Source of the DNA: Pseudomonas sp. R28(2017)
Lineage (GTDB): Bacteria; Pseudomonadota; Gammaproteobacteria; Pseudomonadales; Pseudomonadaceae
DNA: 64,000 nucleotides
Reading direction: 5' to 3'
Assembly: GCF_002112505.1 (NCBI RefSeq)
Contig: NZ_NEHW01000010.1
Location: 62,001 to 126,000 of the forward strand
The notes under the pieces were generated by a model. That model did no database searches, was not told the DNA's origin, and was given only the letters and a program-made list of their open reading frames with translations. This document shows, piece after piece, positions 7,731 to 17,007 of this stretch. The translations under genes were made by a program, and so were the position numbers. The first letter of the stretch is position 1, and each line of letters begins with the position of its first letter.

Positions 7731-9440
7731 TCAGCGCGGCTCCATATGCGCAATCATCAACTGCACGCTCTCATTCCCGCGAAACTCGTTCACATCCAGC
7801 TTGTACGCCAGCTCCACCCACCGCACCGTTGGGTTCGGCCACACATCACGGTCGATGCCAAAGGCAATACCATCCAGCCGTACCGAGCCGCACTCGCTCT
7901 TGAGCACCACCTTCAAGTGCCGCTCGCCGACCACACGCTGCTCCACCAACTGGAACACCCCATGGAACAGCGGCTCGGGAAAGTGCTGCCCCCAAGGCCC
8001 GGCGTTGCGCAGGGCCTTGGCCAGGTCGAGGTGGAACTCCTCCACGGCCAGGCTGCCGTCCGACAGCAGACGACCGGTCAGGTCCTCCTCACGCAACTGG
8101 CGCCGGACTTCTTCATCGAACGCTTCGGCAAACGCCGGGAAGTTGCTTTCGGGCAGGGACAGCCCCGCCGCCATGGCATGCCCGCCGAACTTGCTGATCA
8201 GCTGCGGCTGGCGCGCTGCCACGGCGTCCAGCGCGTCGCGGATATGGAAGCCCGGCACCGAACGGGCCGAACCCTTGAGCATGCCGTCGCCCGCATCGGC
8301 GAAGGCGATGGTCGGCCGGTGGTAGCGCTCCTTCAGGCGCGAGGCGAGGATCCCGATCACACCCTGATGCCAATCGGCATCGAACAGGCACAGGCCATAA
8401 GGCATGGACTCGACCGGCAGGTCCTTGAGCTGGGCCAGCGCCTCGCGCTGCATGCCCTGCTCGATCGACTTGCGGTCCTGGTTCAGGTCATCCAGCTGCT
8501 GGGCCATGTCCTGGGCCAGGGCTTGGTCTTCACACAGCAGGCATTCGATGCCCAGGCTCATGTCATCCAGGCGCCCGGCGGCATTGAGCCGTGGGCCGAG
8601 GATGAAGCCGAGGTCGGTAGAGGTGATGCGGCGATGGTCGCGCCGCGCCACTTCGAGGATGGCCTTCAGGCCAGGCCGTGCGCGGCCGGCGCGGATGCGC
8701 TCGAGGCCCTGGTGCACGAGGATGCGGTTGTTGGCATCCAGCGGCACCACGTCGGCGACGCTGCCCAGGGCGACCAGGTCGAGCAGCTCGCCAATGTTCG
8801 GCTGCGGCTGCGTCTCGTAACGCCCCAGGCTGCGCAGGCGGGCGCGCAGGGCCATGAGCACGTAGAAGATCACCCCGACGCCGGCCAGCGACTTGCTCGG
8901 GAAGTCGCAGCCAGGCTGGTTCGGATTGACGATGGCGTCGGCATCCGGCAACTGCGGGCCCGGCAGGTGGTGGTCGGTGACCAGTACCTTGAGCCCCGCC
9001 GCCTTGGCGGCCGCCACACCTTCGACGCTGGAGATACCGTTATCGACGGTAACCAGCAGGTCCGGCTGGCGCTCGAGCGCCACCTGGACGATCTCCGGGG
9101 TCAGCCCGTAGCCGTATTCGAAGCGGTTGGGCACCAGGTAGTCGACGTGGGCCGCGCCCAGCAGACGCAGGCCGAGCATGCCGACGGTGCTGGCGGTAGC
9201 GCCGTCGGCGTCGAAGTCGCCAACGATCAGGATACGCTGGCGCCGATCGAGGGCTTCGACCAGCAGGTCCACCGCCGCCTCGATGCCCTTGAGCTGCTGA
9301 TACGGCAGCAGCCGCGCCAGGCTCTTGTCCAGTTCGGCCTCGGACTGCACGCCGCGGGCGGCGTACAGGCGTGTCAGCAAGGGTGGCAGGTTACCCAGGA
9401 ATGGCAGGGTCGATGGCAGCGGGCGGGGTTCGATACGCAT
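7731..9440 (-). CDS. recJ: Single-stranded-DNA-specific exonuclease RecJ
   Basis: 569 aa, the normal length for RecJ. This 5'-3' ssDNA exonuclease acts in RecF-pathway recombination and mismatch repair. DHH-superfamily metal motifs are present: VGDFDADG (D75, D77, D79), the TVDNG Asp (D133) and TDHH (156-158). The DHHA1 and OB-like regions follow (GGHAMAAGLSL near residue 400). It lies directly downstream of yaeQ with a 30-bp gap and is probably co-transcribed. Confidence 0.97.
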   Translation of the reverse strand: MRIEPRPLPSTLPFLGNLPPLLTRLYAARGVQSEAELDKSLARLLPYQQLKGIEAAVDLLVEALDRRQRILIVGDFDADGATASTVGMLGLRLLGAAHVDYLVPNRFEYGYGLTPEIVQVALERQPDLLVTVDNGISSVEGVAAAKAAGLKVLVTDHHLPGPQLPDADAIVNPNQPGCDFPSKSLAGVGVIFYVLMALRARLRSLGRYETQPQPNIGELLDLVALGSVADVVPLDANNRILVHQGLERIRAGRARPGLKAILEVARRDHRRITSTDLGFILGPRLNAAGRLDDMSLGIECLLCEDQALAQDMAQQLDDLNQDRKSIEQGMQREALAQLKDLPVESMPYGLCLFDADWHQGVIGILASRLKERYHRPTIAFADAGDGMLKGSARSVPGFHIRDALDAVAARQPQLISKFGGHAMAAGLSLPESNFPAFAEAFDEEVRRQLREEDLTGRLLSDGSLAVEEFHLDLAKALRNAGPWGQHFPEPLFHGVFQLVEQRVVGERHLKVVLKSECGSVRLDGIAFGIDRDVWPNPTVRWVELAYKLDVNEFRGNESVQLMIAHMEPR

Positions 9441-9470
9441 GGGATCTTCGGCAGTCAGGTGTCAGTCGGT

Positions 9471-10013
9471 TCAGCCACGCTCACCGAGCAGCCATTGCAG
9501 TTGCACTTCGTGCTGGCCACGGTCATCGGTGACGAACACGGTGCCTTCGCTGATCATCACATCCCACTTGATGGTGCGCGGCATGTCGGTGGCCAGGACT
9601 TCCAGCACCTCCTGCGGCACGGCGGCAATGCTCAGGTTCTTCAGGCCCTTGACCGCCCCCACCACCTTGCCTTCCCACACCCGCAGGCTGCCGTAGGCCA
9701 GCAGGCTGGTGCGCTCGGTGCGGCGCGAGCACCAGGTCAGGCGATCGGCATCCGGCTGGCCGACTTCGATCCAGTGCAGGATGCGGTCGTCCAGGCTCTT
9801 TTCCCACAGCGCCGCCTCATCCACATCGGACAGGCCACGGCCGAACGACAGGTTCTCGTTGTACCACAGGGCGTAGGCCAGCAGGCGCACGGCCATGCGT
9901 TCTTCGGTTTCCGAAGGGTGGCGGGCGATGGTCTGGCGGACGTTTTCATACACGCCGCGGTCGAGGTCGGTCAGGTTCAGTTCGAATTTGTAGGTGGTGG
10001 ACGGCTGGGCCAT
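9471..10013 (-). CDS. yaeQ: YaeQ family protein
   Basis: 180 aa, full length for YaeQ, a small cytoplasmic protein with a PD-(D/E)XK nuclease-like fold. In enterobacteria it was picked up as affecting the rfaH phenotype; the biochemical role is unsettled. Family features are MAQPSTTYKFELNLTDLDRGVY at the start, RLLAYALWYNENLSFGRGLS (~62-82) and WIEVGQPDADRL (~121-132). It precedes recJ on the same strand and is divergent from the CoA-transferase gene. Confidence 0.93.
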   Translation of the reverse strand: MAQPSTTYKFELNLTDLDRGVYENVRQTIARHPSETEERMAVRLLAYALWYNENLSFGRGLSDVDEAALWEKSLDDRILHWIEVGQPDADRLTWCSRRTERTSLLAYGSLRVWEGKVVGAVKGLKNLSIAAVPQEVLEVLATDMPRTIKWDVMISEGTVFVTDDRGQHEVQLQWLLGERG

Positions 10014-10146
10014 GGTCGAATGGGCTTCGTGCGTAGAGAAAAGTCACCTAGTCTAACCGATCCTGCCTGCGCTTGCGCCGGAGCAGTATCGGCCGCTTCG
10101 GACCTATGCTAAAACCACGGCTCTGACCAGTTGCCACGGATGCCTC

Positions 10147-11346
10147 ATGTCTACGCCCAGCAAACCCCTCGCCGGCCTGAAAGTCATCGAACTCGGCACC
10201 CTCATCGCCGGGCCGTTCGCCTCGCGGATCTGCGCCGAATTCGGTGCGGACGTGATCAAGGTCGAGTCCCCGGACGGCGGCGACCCGCTGCGCAAATGGC
10301 GCAAGCTGTACGAGGGCACATCCCTGTGGTGGTTCGTGCAGGCGCGCAACAAGCAGTCGCTGACGCTCAACCTCAAGCACCCCGAAGGCCGTGAAGTGCT
10401 CAAGCGCCTGCTCGGCGAGGCCGACATCCTGATCGAGAACTTCCGCCCCGGCGTGCTGGAAAAGCTCGGCCTGGGCTGGGACGTGCTGCACGCCCTCAAC
10501 CCGCGCCTGGTGATGGTGCGCCTGTCCGGCTTTGGCCAGACCGGGCCAATGAAGGACCAGCCAGGCTTCGGCGCAGTCGGTGAATCGATGGGCGGCCTGC
10601 GTTACATCACTGGTTTCGACGACCGCCCACCCGTGCGCACCGGGATTTCCATCGGTGATTCGATTGCGGCGCTGTGGGGCGTGATCGGCGCGCTGATGGC
10701 ACTGCGTCATCGCGAAGTCAACGGCGGCCAGGGCCAGGTGGTGGACGTGGCGCTGTACGAGGCGATCTTCGCCATGATGGAAAGCATGGTCCCGGAGTTC
10801 GACGTGTTCGGTTTCATCCGCGAGCGTACTGGCAACATCATGCCGGGCATCACACCCTCCTCCATTCACACCAGCGCCGACGGCAAGCACGTGCAGATCG
10901 GCGCCAACGGTGACGCCATCTTCAAACGCTTCATGCAGGCCATCGGCCGTACCGACCTGGCCGACGACCCGAGCCTGGCCAGCAACGACGGCCGCGACGC
11001 CCGGCGCGACGAGCTGTACGGGGTGATCGACCGCTGGGCCAACAGCCTGCCGCTGGACCAACTGATGCAGGTGCTCACCGACGCCGAAGTGCCGGCCAGC
11101 CGCATCTACTCGGCCGAGGACATGTTCAGCGACCCGCAGTACCTGGCCCGTGAGATGTTCCTGCAGGCGCGCCTGCCGGACGGCAAGCCGTTCAAGATGC
11201 CAGGCATCGTGCCCAAGCTCTCGGACACCCCGGGTTCCGCCGAATGGGTTGGCCCGACGCTGGGTGAACATACCGACAGCGTGTTGGCCTCCCTGGGCTA
11301 TGACCAGGCGGCGATTGCCAGCCTGCGTCAGGCGGGCACGGTCTGA
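10147..11346 (+). CDS. CaiB/BaiF family CoA-transferase
   Basis: 399-aa class III (formyl-CoA-transferase-like) enzyme that moves CoA between organic acids through an aspartyl-CoA intermediate. N-terminal signature LKVIELGTLIAGPFASRICAEFGADVIKVE (11-40). The predicted catalytic Asp is D171 in GISIGDSIAAL, and the large-domain motif NFRPGVLEKLGLGWDVL is at 98-114. Substrates cannot be predicted from sequence. There is a TATGCT -10-like element near 10106 but no convincing -35. The stop overlaps the translation start region of the next gene. Confidence 0.9.
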   Translation: MSTPSKPLAGLKVIELGTLIAGPFASRICAEFGADVIKVESPDGGDPLRKWRKLYEGTSLWWFVQARNKQSLTLNLKHPEGREVLKRLLGEADILIENFRPGVLEKLGLGWDVLHALNPRLVMVRLSGFGQTGPMKDQPGFGAVGESMGGLRYITGFDDRPPVRTGISIGDSIAALWGVIGALMALRHREVNGGQGQVVDVALYEAIFAMMESMVPEFDVFGFIRERTGNIMPGITPSSIHTSADGKHVQIGANGDAIFKRFMQAIGRTDLADDPSLASNDGRDARRDELYGVIDRWANSLPLDQLMQVLTDAEVPASRIYSAEDMFSDPQYLAREMFLQARLPDGKPFKMPGIVPKLSDTPGSAEWVGPTLGEHTDSVLASLGYDQAAIASLRQAGTV

Positions 11347-11357
11347 GGTTGCGGCGG

Positions 11358-12215
11358 GTGCGTTCGCTGGCGCTGTGCTGCGCGCTGCTGCTCGCCCTGC
11401 TGGTGGCGCCGGCGCAAGCCAAGGAACGCCTGCTGTGGCTGGTGCGCGACCTGCCGCCTTTCACCGTCTACGAAGGCACGGACAAAGGCCAGGGGGTTAT
11501 CGACCAGATGCTGCCGCTGCTGATCGCGCAGATGCCCGAGTACGACCACAGCATCGTCCGGGTCAACCGTGCGCGCGGGATCCAGATGCTGCAGGACCCG
11601 ACCAGCTTCACCTGCGACCCGACACTGCTGTGGACTGCGGATCGTGCGAAGTTCGTGCACTTCTCGCAACCCACGCTCGGCGTGCTGAGCAGCGGCGTGG
11701 TGGTGCGCAAGAGCGGGCAGGCGCTGCTGGCACCGTTCCTCGACGGCCAGCAGGTCGACCTTAAAAGCTTGCTCGGCAATACCCGGCTGAAGCTGGGCAT
11801 CGTCGCCGAGCGCAGTTACAGCAGCCAGGTCGACGAGATCCTGCGCCAGCTGCCCGACACCGCGTTCAGCCGCCATTACGGCAACGATGCCACCGCCAAC
11901 CTGTTACAGATGCAACAGCTCGGGCGCCTGCAACTGGTGCTGGGCTACTGGCCAGAGGTGCGCTACCTGATTCAGCAACATGGCGGCGCGCCGGCGGACT
12001 ATGAGTTCCACCCGATCCAGGGCGTGAACCGCTACCAGTTCCTGCACGTAGGTTGCTCGGACACACCACTGGGTCGCGCAGCCATTAGCCACATCGACCA
12101 GCTGTTACCGGCCCTGCGCCAGAACACGTTGCCCGCGCTGTATGCACGCTGGCTTGACCCCGAGCTGCGCGCAACCTACCTGGAAGAGAGCCGGCACTTC
12201 TTCGAAGACCGCTGA
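11358..12215 (+). CDS. Periplasmic transporter substrate-binding-like protein (TIGR02285 type)
   Basis: 285 aa with a signal peptide (...LALCCALLLALLVAPAQA-KE). The mature part has the bacterial extracellular solute-binding (SBP type 3-like) fold. It opens LLWLVRDLPPFTVYEGTDKGQGVIDQML, which is the TIGR02285 pattern, and continues with a CDPTLLWTADRAKFVHFSQP segment. The role is unknown. I chose GTG 11358 because GAGG at 11345-11348 is correctly spaced for it; the TTG at 11349 would directly touch that site. It overlaps or abuts the CoA-transferase stop, so the two are likely co-translated. Confidence 0.8.
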   Translation: MRSLALCCALLLALLVAPAQAKERLLWLVRDLPPFTVYEGTDKGQGVIDQMLPLLIAQMPEYDHSIVRVNRARGIQMLQDPTSFTCDPTLLWTADRAKFVHFSQPTLGVLSSGVVVRKSGQALLAPFLDGQQVDLKSLLGNTRLKLGIVAERSYSSQVDEILRQLPDTAFSRHYGNDATANLLQMQQLGRLQLVLGYWPEVRYLIQQHGGAPADYEFHPIQGVNRYQFLHVGCSDTPLGRAAISHIDQLLPALRQNTLPALYARWLDPELRATYLEESRHFFEDR

Positions 12216-12247
12216 GCTGAGTCAGAAGAAAGCGGGCAAAAAGAAAC

Positions 12248-12275
12248 CCCGGACGCAGGGGAAGACGCCCGGGGC
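12248..12275. terminator. Weak GC hairpin between convergent genes
   Basis: CCCCGG (12248-12253) can pair with CCGGGG (12270-12275) across a GA-rich loop, in the gap between the binding-protein gene and the convergent DUF3509 gene. A terminator role is plausible by position only. The rest of the gap (12276-12366) shows no gene I can support. Confidence 0.35.
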
Positions 12276-12366
12276 CAATCGAAAGTCCTCATGGACTTCC
12301 CACGGCAACCTGCCAGTACCGGAGCTGTGCACTGGCTGGCTGCCCTTGGTAGTTCTGATAGGCCAG

Positions 12367-12648
12367 TCAGGCAAAGGTTCCCTGAGGCTGCTGGCGCTGT
12401 TGCAATGCCGCAATCACACAGGGCTGCAAGCGCCCCTCGACAATCTGCAGGTCACGGTGCAAGCCGTCCACCAGGTCGATCAGCAGGCTTTGCTCCTGCA
12501 ACTGGCGCTGGCTGACCGTCCGTCGCAGGGCCGTGCCACCGAGGCTGTCGTACACGGTCAATTGGCGGTTGCCGCTGGTATCCGTGGCGCCCAGCTTGGC
12601 CTGGTAAGGGGTAAGGGCGTCGTTGAGCAGTCTGCAGATTCTTTCCAT
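12367..12648 (-). CDS. DUF3509 family protein
   Basis: 93 aa counted from ATG 12648 (MERICRLLNDALTPYQ...), which has a GAGTG ribosome-site-like stretch upstream; in-frame starts at 12675 and 12693 lack one. It resembles DUF3509, a small family nearly confined to Pseudomonas, with QLTVYDSLGG and LVDGLHRDLQIVEGRLQP. Cytoplasmic, no known role, and no catalytic motif visible. Confidence 0.75.
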   Translation of the reverse strand: MERICRLLNDALTPYQAKLGATDTSGNRQLTVYDSLGGTALRRTVSQRQLQEQSLLIDLVDGLHRDLQIVEGRLQPCVIAALQQRQQPQGTFA

Positions 12649-12726
12649 CCGGATCACTCGCTTGTAATGGGACATGAAGGAACTGACCAGCAAACGCAGC
12701 GGAAAGTTCGTTACGCCACGGCTGTG

Positions 12727-13116
12727 CTAGTGAGCATGCGTGGGTGACGTGACAGTTTGAATACGTTGCAGGGCGTGTTGCCAGCGCCCGACAGGCAGGG
12801 GCCAAGGGAGGTCGGCAAGGACCCACAGGCCTTGGCGCCGGGCTTCTTGGGCGAGGTTCGGGCTGCCTGCGCTGGCATGGCCGACGAACAGCACGGCACG
12901 GGTGCAGCAGGCCCGTTCGAGCAGGGCCAAGCCATCGCTCACGGCATGGTCGAGGATCAGCAGGTCAGCGCGCGGCTGGCGGGCCAGGCAGGTGTCGAGG
13001 TCGGCCAGGTCGTGGGTGACGCGCACGTTGAACAGCCCCTGGGCATTGCAGGCCTGGTGCAGGACGATCTGGTGGGATGGGCGTGCCGGGTGGATTAACA
13101 CGTAGGGTTGTCGCAT
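12727..13116 (-). CDS. Degenerate response-regulator receiver-like protein
   Basis: 129 aa from ATG 13116, chosen because AAGGAG lies 7 nt upstream. The pattern of alternating strands and helices with LLILDHAVSDG (central Asp kept) resembles a stand-alone CheY-like receiver. The N-terminal acidic pair is replaced (YVLIHPARPSH) and the conserved Lys near the end is missing (VLADLPWPLP). It is therefore unlikely to be phosphorylated normally. No output domain and no adjacent kinase. Family assignment is tentative. Confidence 0.6.
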   Translation of the reverse strand: MRQPYVLIHPARPSHQIVLHQACNAQGLFNVRVTHDLADLDTCLARQPRADLLILDHAVSDGLALLERACCTRAVLFVGHASAGSPNLAQEARRQGLWVLADLPWPLPVGRWQHALQRIQTVTSPTHAH

Positions 13117-13214
13117 GTGCCGCTCCTTGGGGGAAGGACCGGTCACTCTAGGCAAGGCTTCCACAGCCTTACATAGGACAATTCCGCGAAATGTATAGGA
13201 AACTTCTGAAATTC

Positions 13215-13234
13215 GGGGCTGCGTTAGCAGCCCC
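13215..13234 (-). terminator. Terminator hairpin after thrC
   Basis: GGGGCTGC (13215-13222), loop GTTA, GCAGCCCC (13227-13234): a perfect 8-bp GC stem 15 nt after the thrC stop. On the thrC strand it is followed by GAATTTC, a poor U-run, so termination may be partial. Confidence 0.65.
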
Positions 13235-13248
13235 AGATGCCATCGCGA

Positions 13249-14658
13249 TTACAAAGGCTTGCCGCGATTACCATGCTGGCTGACAAAGGCTTGAACAGCC
13301 TTCAGGTCATTGGCCAGCACGGTGCAACGCTCTTCACGGCTGAACAGGTCGCTCAGGTGCGCCGGCAATTCCAGCGCCTTGCCGACACCGGCCTTCTCCA
13401 CCGCCTCGGGGAACTTGACCGGGTGCGCGGTACCCAGCACCACCATCGGCGTGTCCAGGCTGCGGCGGCACTCGCGGGCGGCCTTGACGCCGATCGCGGT
13501 GTGCGGGTCGAGCACTTCACCGGTGGCGGCGAACACCTCGGCGATGGTCTCGCAGGTCTGCTCGTCGCTGACTGCCAGCGAATCGAACAGCTTGCGCGCC
13601 TCGGTCCAGCGGTCCTGTTCGACGCTGAAGCCGCCACCTTGCTTGAAGGTCGCCATCAGCTCGGCCAGTGCGGCGCCATTGCGGCCGTGCAGGTCGAACA
13701 GCAGGCGCTCGAAGTTGGACGACACCATGATGTCCATCGATGGCGACAAGGTCGCGTGCAGGGTTTCCTTGACGTACTGGTTGCCGCTCATGAAGCGGTG
13801 CAGGATGTCGTTGCGGTTGGTGGCGACGATCAGCTGGCTGACTGGCAGGCCCATGTTGCGCGCCAGGTAACCGGCGAAAATGTCGCCGAAGTTGCCGGTC
13901 GGTACCGAGAACGCCACCGAACGGGCCGGGCCGCCCAGCTGCAGGGCCGCGTGGAAGTAGTAGACGATCTGGGCCATGATCCGCGCCCAGTTGATCGAGT
14001 TGACCGCGACCAGGCGGGTGCCCTTGAGGAACGACTGGTCGGCGAAACTGGCCTTGACCATTTCCTGGCAGTCGTCGAAGTTGCCTTCGATGGCGATGTT
14101 GTGGACGTTGTCGCCGAACAGGGTGGTCATCTGCCGGCGCTGCACTTCCGACACACGCTGGTGCGGGTGCAGGATGAAGATGTCGACGTTCTCGCAGCTG
14201 CGGCAGCCTTCGATGGCGGCAGAACCGGTGTCACCGCTGGTGGCGCCGATGATCACCACACGCTCGTTGCGCTTGGCCAGCACGTGGTCGAGCAGGCGGC
14301 CGAGCAGCTGCAGGGCGAAGTCCTTGAACGCCAGGGTCGGGCCGTGGAACAGCTCCAGCACCCACTCGTTGCTGTTCAGCTGGCGCAGCGGGGCGACCGC
14401 AGCGTGGGCGAACTCGCCGTAGGTTTCTTCGAGGATCTTCTTGAAGTCGGCATCGGCGATGCTGCCTTCGACGAACGGGCGCATCACCCGGAAGGCCAGC
14501 TCGTGGTACGGCAGGCCGGCCCAGGAAGCAATCTCTTCCTGGGTGAAGCGTGGCAGGTTCTCAGGGACGTACAGGCCGCCGTCGCTGGCCAGGCCAGCCA
14601 GCAGCACGTCTTCGAAATTCAGGGCCGGAGCCTGGCCGCGGGTACTGATATAGCGCAT
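13249..14658 (-). CDS. thrC: Threonine synthase
   Basis: 469 aa from ATG 14658 (MRYISTRGQAP); a longer frame to 14706 would run into the intergenic region. PLP enzyme converting O-phosphohomoserine to threonine. The Schiff-base Lys is K112 in GPTLAFKDF, and the PLP-phosphate loop is ATSGDTGSAAI. The length fits the long proteobacterial class. It lies 49 bp downstream of hom, so the last two threonine-branch steps are co-transcribed. Confidence 0.96.
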   Translation of the reverse strand: MRYISTRGQAPALNFEDVLLAGLASDGGLYVPENLPRFTQEEIASWAGLPYHELAFRVMRPFVEGSIADADFKKILEETYGEFAHAAVAPLRQLNSNEWVLELFHGPTLAFKDFALQLLGRLLDHVLAKRNERVVIIGATSGDTGSAAIEGCRSCENVDIFILHPHQRVSEVQRRQMTTLFGDNVHNIAIEGNFDDCQEMVKASFADQSFLKGTRLVAVNSINWARIMAQIVYYFHAALQLGGPARSVAFSVPTGNFGDIFAGYLARNMGLPVSQLIVATNRNDILHRFMSGNQYVKETLHATLSPSMDIMVSSNFERLLFDLHGRNGAALAELMATFKQGGGFSVEQDRWTEARKLFDSLAVSDEQTCETIAEVFAATGEVLDPHTAIGVKAARECRRSLDTPMVVLGTAHPVKFPEAVEKAGVGKALELPAHLSDLFSREERCTVLANDLKAVQAFVSQHGNRGKPL

Positions 14659-14707
14659 GGGTGCAAACCTTCGATGCGAGGGCCGCGCGAGCGGCCCGAT
14701 TGGCAAA

Positions 14708-16012
14708 TTAATTCAGCTGTTCGACGCGGATGCGCACGACCTTGCCGACCACGTCCTGCAGGGCTTCCAGGGCGACGATGGCGTCGTTGATGCGCTGCTC
14801 GACCACGCCGTGGGTCAGCAGGATCATCGGCACCAGGCCGTCCTGCTCCTCGGCTTCCTTCTGCATGATCGACTCGATGTTGATGCCGCGCTCCGACAGG
14901 ATGCTCGCTACCTGGGCCAGCACGCCTGGGTGGTCCTTGGCCTGGATGCGCAGGTAGTAGGCGCTTTCGCAGGCTTCGATCGGCAGGATCGGGTGGGCCG
15001 ACAGCGAGTCGGGCTGGAAGGCCAGGTGCGGCACGCGGTTTTCCGGGTCGGAGGTCATGGCACGGACCACGTCGACCAGGTCACCGACCACCGACGACGC
15101 GGTCGGCTCCATGCCGGCGCCGGCACCGTAGTACAGGGTGGAACCGGCGGCGTCGCCGTTGACCATGACCGCGTTCATCACGCCGTTGACGTTGGCGATC
15201 AGGCGGTCGGCCGGGATCAGCGTCGGGTGCACGCGCAGCTCGATGCCTTCGGCGGTGCGACGGGCCACGCCCAGGTGCTTGATGCGGTAGCCCAGCGCTT
15301 CGGCGTAGTTCACGTCAGCGGTGGTCAGCTGGGTGATGCCTTCGGTGTAGGCCTTGTCGAACTGCAGCGGAATACCAAAGGCGATGGACGCCAGGATGGT
15401 CAGCTTGTGCGCGGCATCGATACCTTCGACGTCGAAGGTCGGGTCGGCTTCGGCATAACCCAGCGCCTGGGCTTCGGCCAGCACGTCGGGGAAGGCGCGG
15501 CCTTTCTCGCGCATTTCGGTGAGGATGAAGTTGCCAGTGCCGTTGATGATGCCGGCCAGCCAGTTGATGCGGTTGGCCGACAGGCCTTCGCGGATGGCCT
15601 TGATCACCGGGATGCCGCCCGCCACCGCCGCTTCGAAGGCGACGATGACGCCCTTCTCGCGGGCCTTGGCGAAGATCTCGTTACCGTGCACGGCGATCAG
15701 TGCCTTGTTGGCGGTGACCACGTGCTTGCCGTTTTCGATTGCCTTGAGCACCAGATCGCGGGCGACGGTGTAGCCACCGATCAGCTCGATGACAATGTCG
15801 ATTTCCGGGTTGCTCGCGACTTCGAACACATCAGCGGTAATGGGGGTACCGGTAATCTGGCAGTTCGGGTTCTGCGAGCGCATGGCAATCTGTGCCACTT
15901 CAATACCGCGCCCGGCACGGCGGGCAATCTCCTCGGCGTTGCGCTGAAGTACATTGAAGGTTCCGCCACCGACGGTCCCCAACCCACAGATGCCTACTTT
16001 GACCGGTTTCAC
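14708..16012 (-). CDS. hom: Homoserine dehydrogenase
   Basis: 434 aa, monofunctional form with no aspartokinase domain. N-terminal NAD(P)-binding loop GICGLGTVGGGT (7-18), catalytic-domain segments such as LAGIINGTGNFI, and a C-terminal ACT domain (HPGVLAQVASILSERGINIESI) for threonine feedback. It reduces aspartate semialdehyde to homoserine for the threonine and methionine branches. It lies between dsbC and thrC on the same strand. Confidence 0.96.
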   Translation of the reverse strand: MKPVKVGICGLGTVGGGTFNVLQRNAEEIARRAGRGIEVAQIAMRSQNPNCQITGTPITADVFEVASNPEIDIVIELIGGYTVARDLVLKAIENGKHVVTANKALIAVHGNEIFAKAREKGVIVAFEAAVAGGIPVIKAIREGLSANRINWLAGIINGTGNFILTEMREKGRAFPDVLAEAQALGYAEADPTFDVEGIDAAHKLTILASIAFGIPLQFDKAYTEGITQLTTADVNYAEALGYRIKHLGVARRTAEGIELRVHPTLIPADRLIANVNGVMNAVMVNGDAAGSTLYYGAGAGMEPTASSVVGDLVDVVRAMTSDPENRVPHLAFQPDSLSAHPILPIEACESAYYLRIQAKDHPGVLAQVASILSERGINIESIMQKEAEEQDGLVPMILLTHGVVEQRINDAIVALEALQDVVGKVVRIRVEQLN

Positions 16013-16094
16013 TGTGAACTCCCCATTGAACGGCCGGCGCCTTCACCGACCGTGAAACATGCCGTCACCCCATGACGACGGCGTATTGAATGAA

Positions 16095-16853
16095 TTACTT
16101 GGCGGCCTGCTGCTCGCCCGCCAGGGCCAGTTTGGCCACTTGTGGTGCGGGCTGGTAACCCGGAATCACCTGGCCGTTCTCAAGCACGATGGCCGGCGTA
16201 CCGTTGACGCCGATCTGCTGGCCCAGCTGGAACTGCTTGCTGACCGGGTTGGCGCACTTGGCGGCCTTGATTTCCTTGCCCTCGACCATCTTGTCCATCG
16301 CCGCGCGGCGGTCGCTGGAGCACCAGACCGCCTGCAACTGCTCGTCACCCGGCGAGCCAAGGCCCTGGCGCGGGAAGGCGACATAGCGCACTTCGATACC
16401 GCGGCGGTTGAGCTCGGGCACTTCGGCGTGCAGCTTGTGGCAGTACGGGCAGGTGGTGTCGGTGAACACGGTGATATGCGACTTGGTCTCGCCCTTGGCA
16501 GGATAAACCACGGTCTCGGCCGCTGGAATGCCGTTGATGAGCTTGGCAACGCCCTGACGCTCGGTCTTCTCGGTCAGGTTGACCGGTTTGCCATCCTGCA
16601 GCTGGTACAGGTAACCCTGCATGACGTACTGGCCATCAGCGCTGGCATACAGCACTCGGCCGCCCTGCAGCTTGACTTCATAGAGGCCGTTGAGCGGGCT
16701 GCTGCCGACGCTTTCCACCGGCACTTCGAGTTCGAGGTTCTGCAACGACTTGCGGATGGCCTGCTCGGCGCTGGCATTGCTGTCAGCCGCGGCAACGGCA
16801 AAGGTACTGGCCAGCGCCAACACGGCGGCGGCGAAAATCTGGGTCACGCGCAT
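16095..16853 (-). CDS. dsbC: Periplasmic thiol:disulfide isomerase DsbC
   Basis: 252 aa with a cleavable signal peptide (residues 1-22, ...STFAVAA-AD). An N-terminal dimerisation region is followed by a thioredoxin fold with the active site CPYC (C135-C138) and a second Cys pair near the C-terminus (CSSD... and CANP). It reshuffles wrong disulfides in exported proteins, relevant here because a T2SS and disulfide-bearing exoproteins are encoded nearby. It lies between xerD and hom, the usual Pseudomonas order. Confidence 0.95.
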   Translation of the reverse strand: MRVTQIFAAAVLALASTFAVAAADSNASAEQAIRKSLQNLELEVPVESVGSSPLNGLYEVKLQGGRVLYASADGQYVMQGYLYQLQDGKPVNLTEKTERQGVAKLINGIPAAETVVYPAKGETKSHITVFTDTTCPYCHKLHAEVPELNRRGIEVRYVAFPRQGLGSPGDEQLQAVWCSSDRRAAMDKMVEGKEIKAAKCANPVSKQFQLGQQIGVNGTPAIVLENGQVIPGYQPAPQVAKLALAGEQQAAK

Positions 16854-17007
16854 GGGGAACTCCTGGAGGCGGACAGGGGCCGGAGGGCGTCACCTGCGGA
16901 AAAAACGCGGCGACCGTGCGGCCCTTGATGCAAACCGCCCAAGCCTACCACATCACGCTGCTGGTGAAGGGGCCTGCAAGGACCGGTCGGCGGAACATGA
17001 AAAACAT

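Noticed and set aside
7593..10112. Very long open frame (839 codons) on the plus strand
   Set aside because: Antisense shadow of recJ and yaeQ caused by high GC; its composition and lack of any domain argue against coding.
12216..12366. Possible small RNA between two convergent genes
   Set aside because: Only a weak GC hairpin, and no promoter or terminator pair could be identified.
13237..16075. Long plus-strand open frames opposite thrC and hom
   Set aside because: Antisense shadows of well-conserved genes; no ribosome sites and no recognisable domains.
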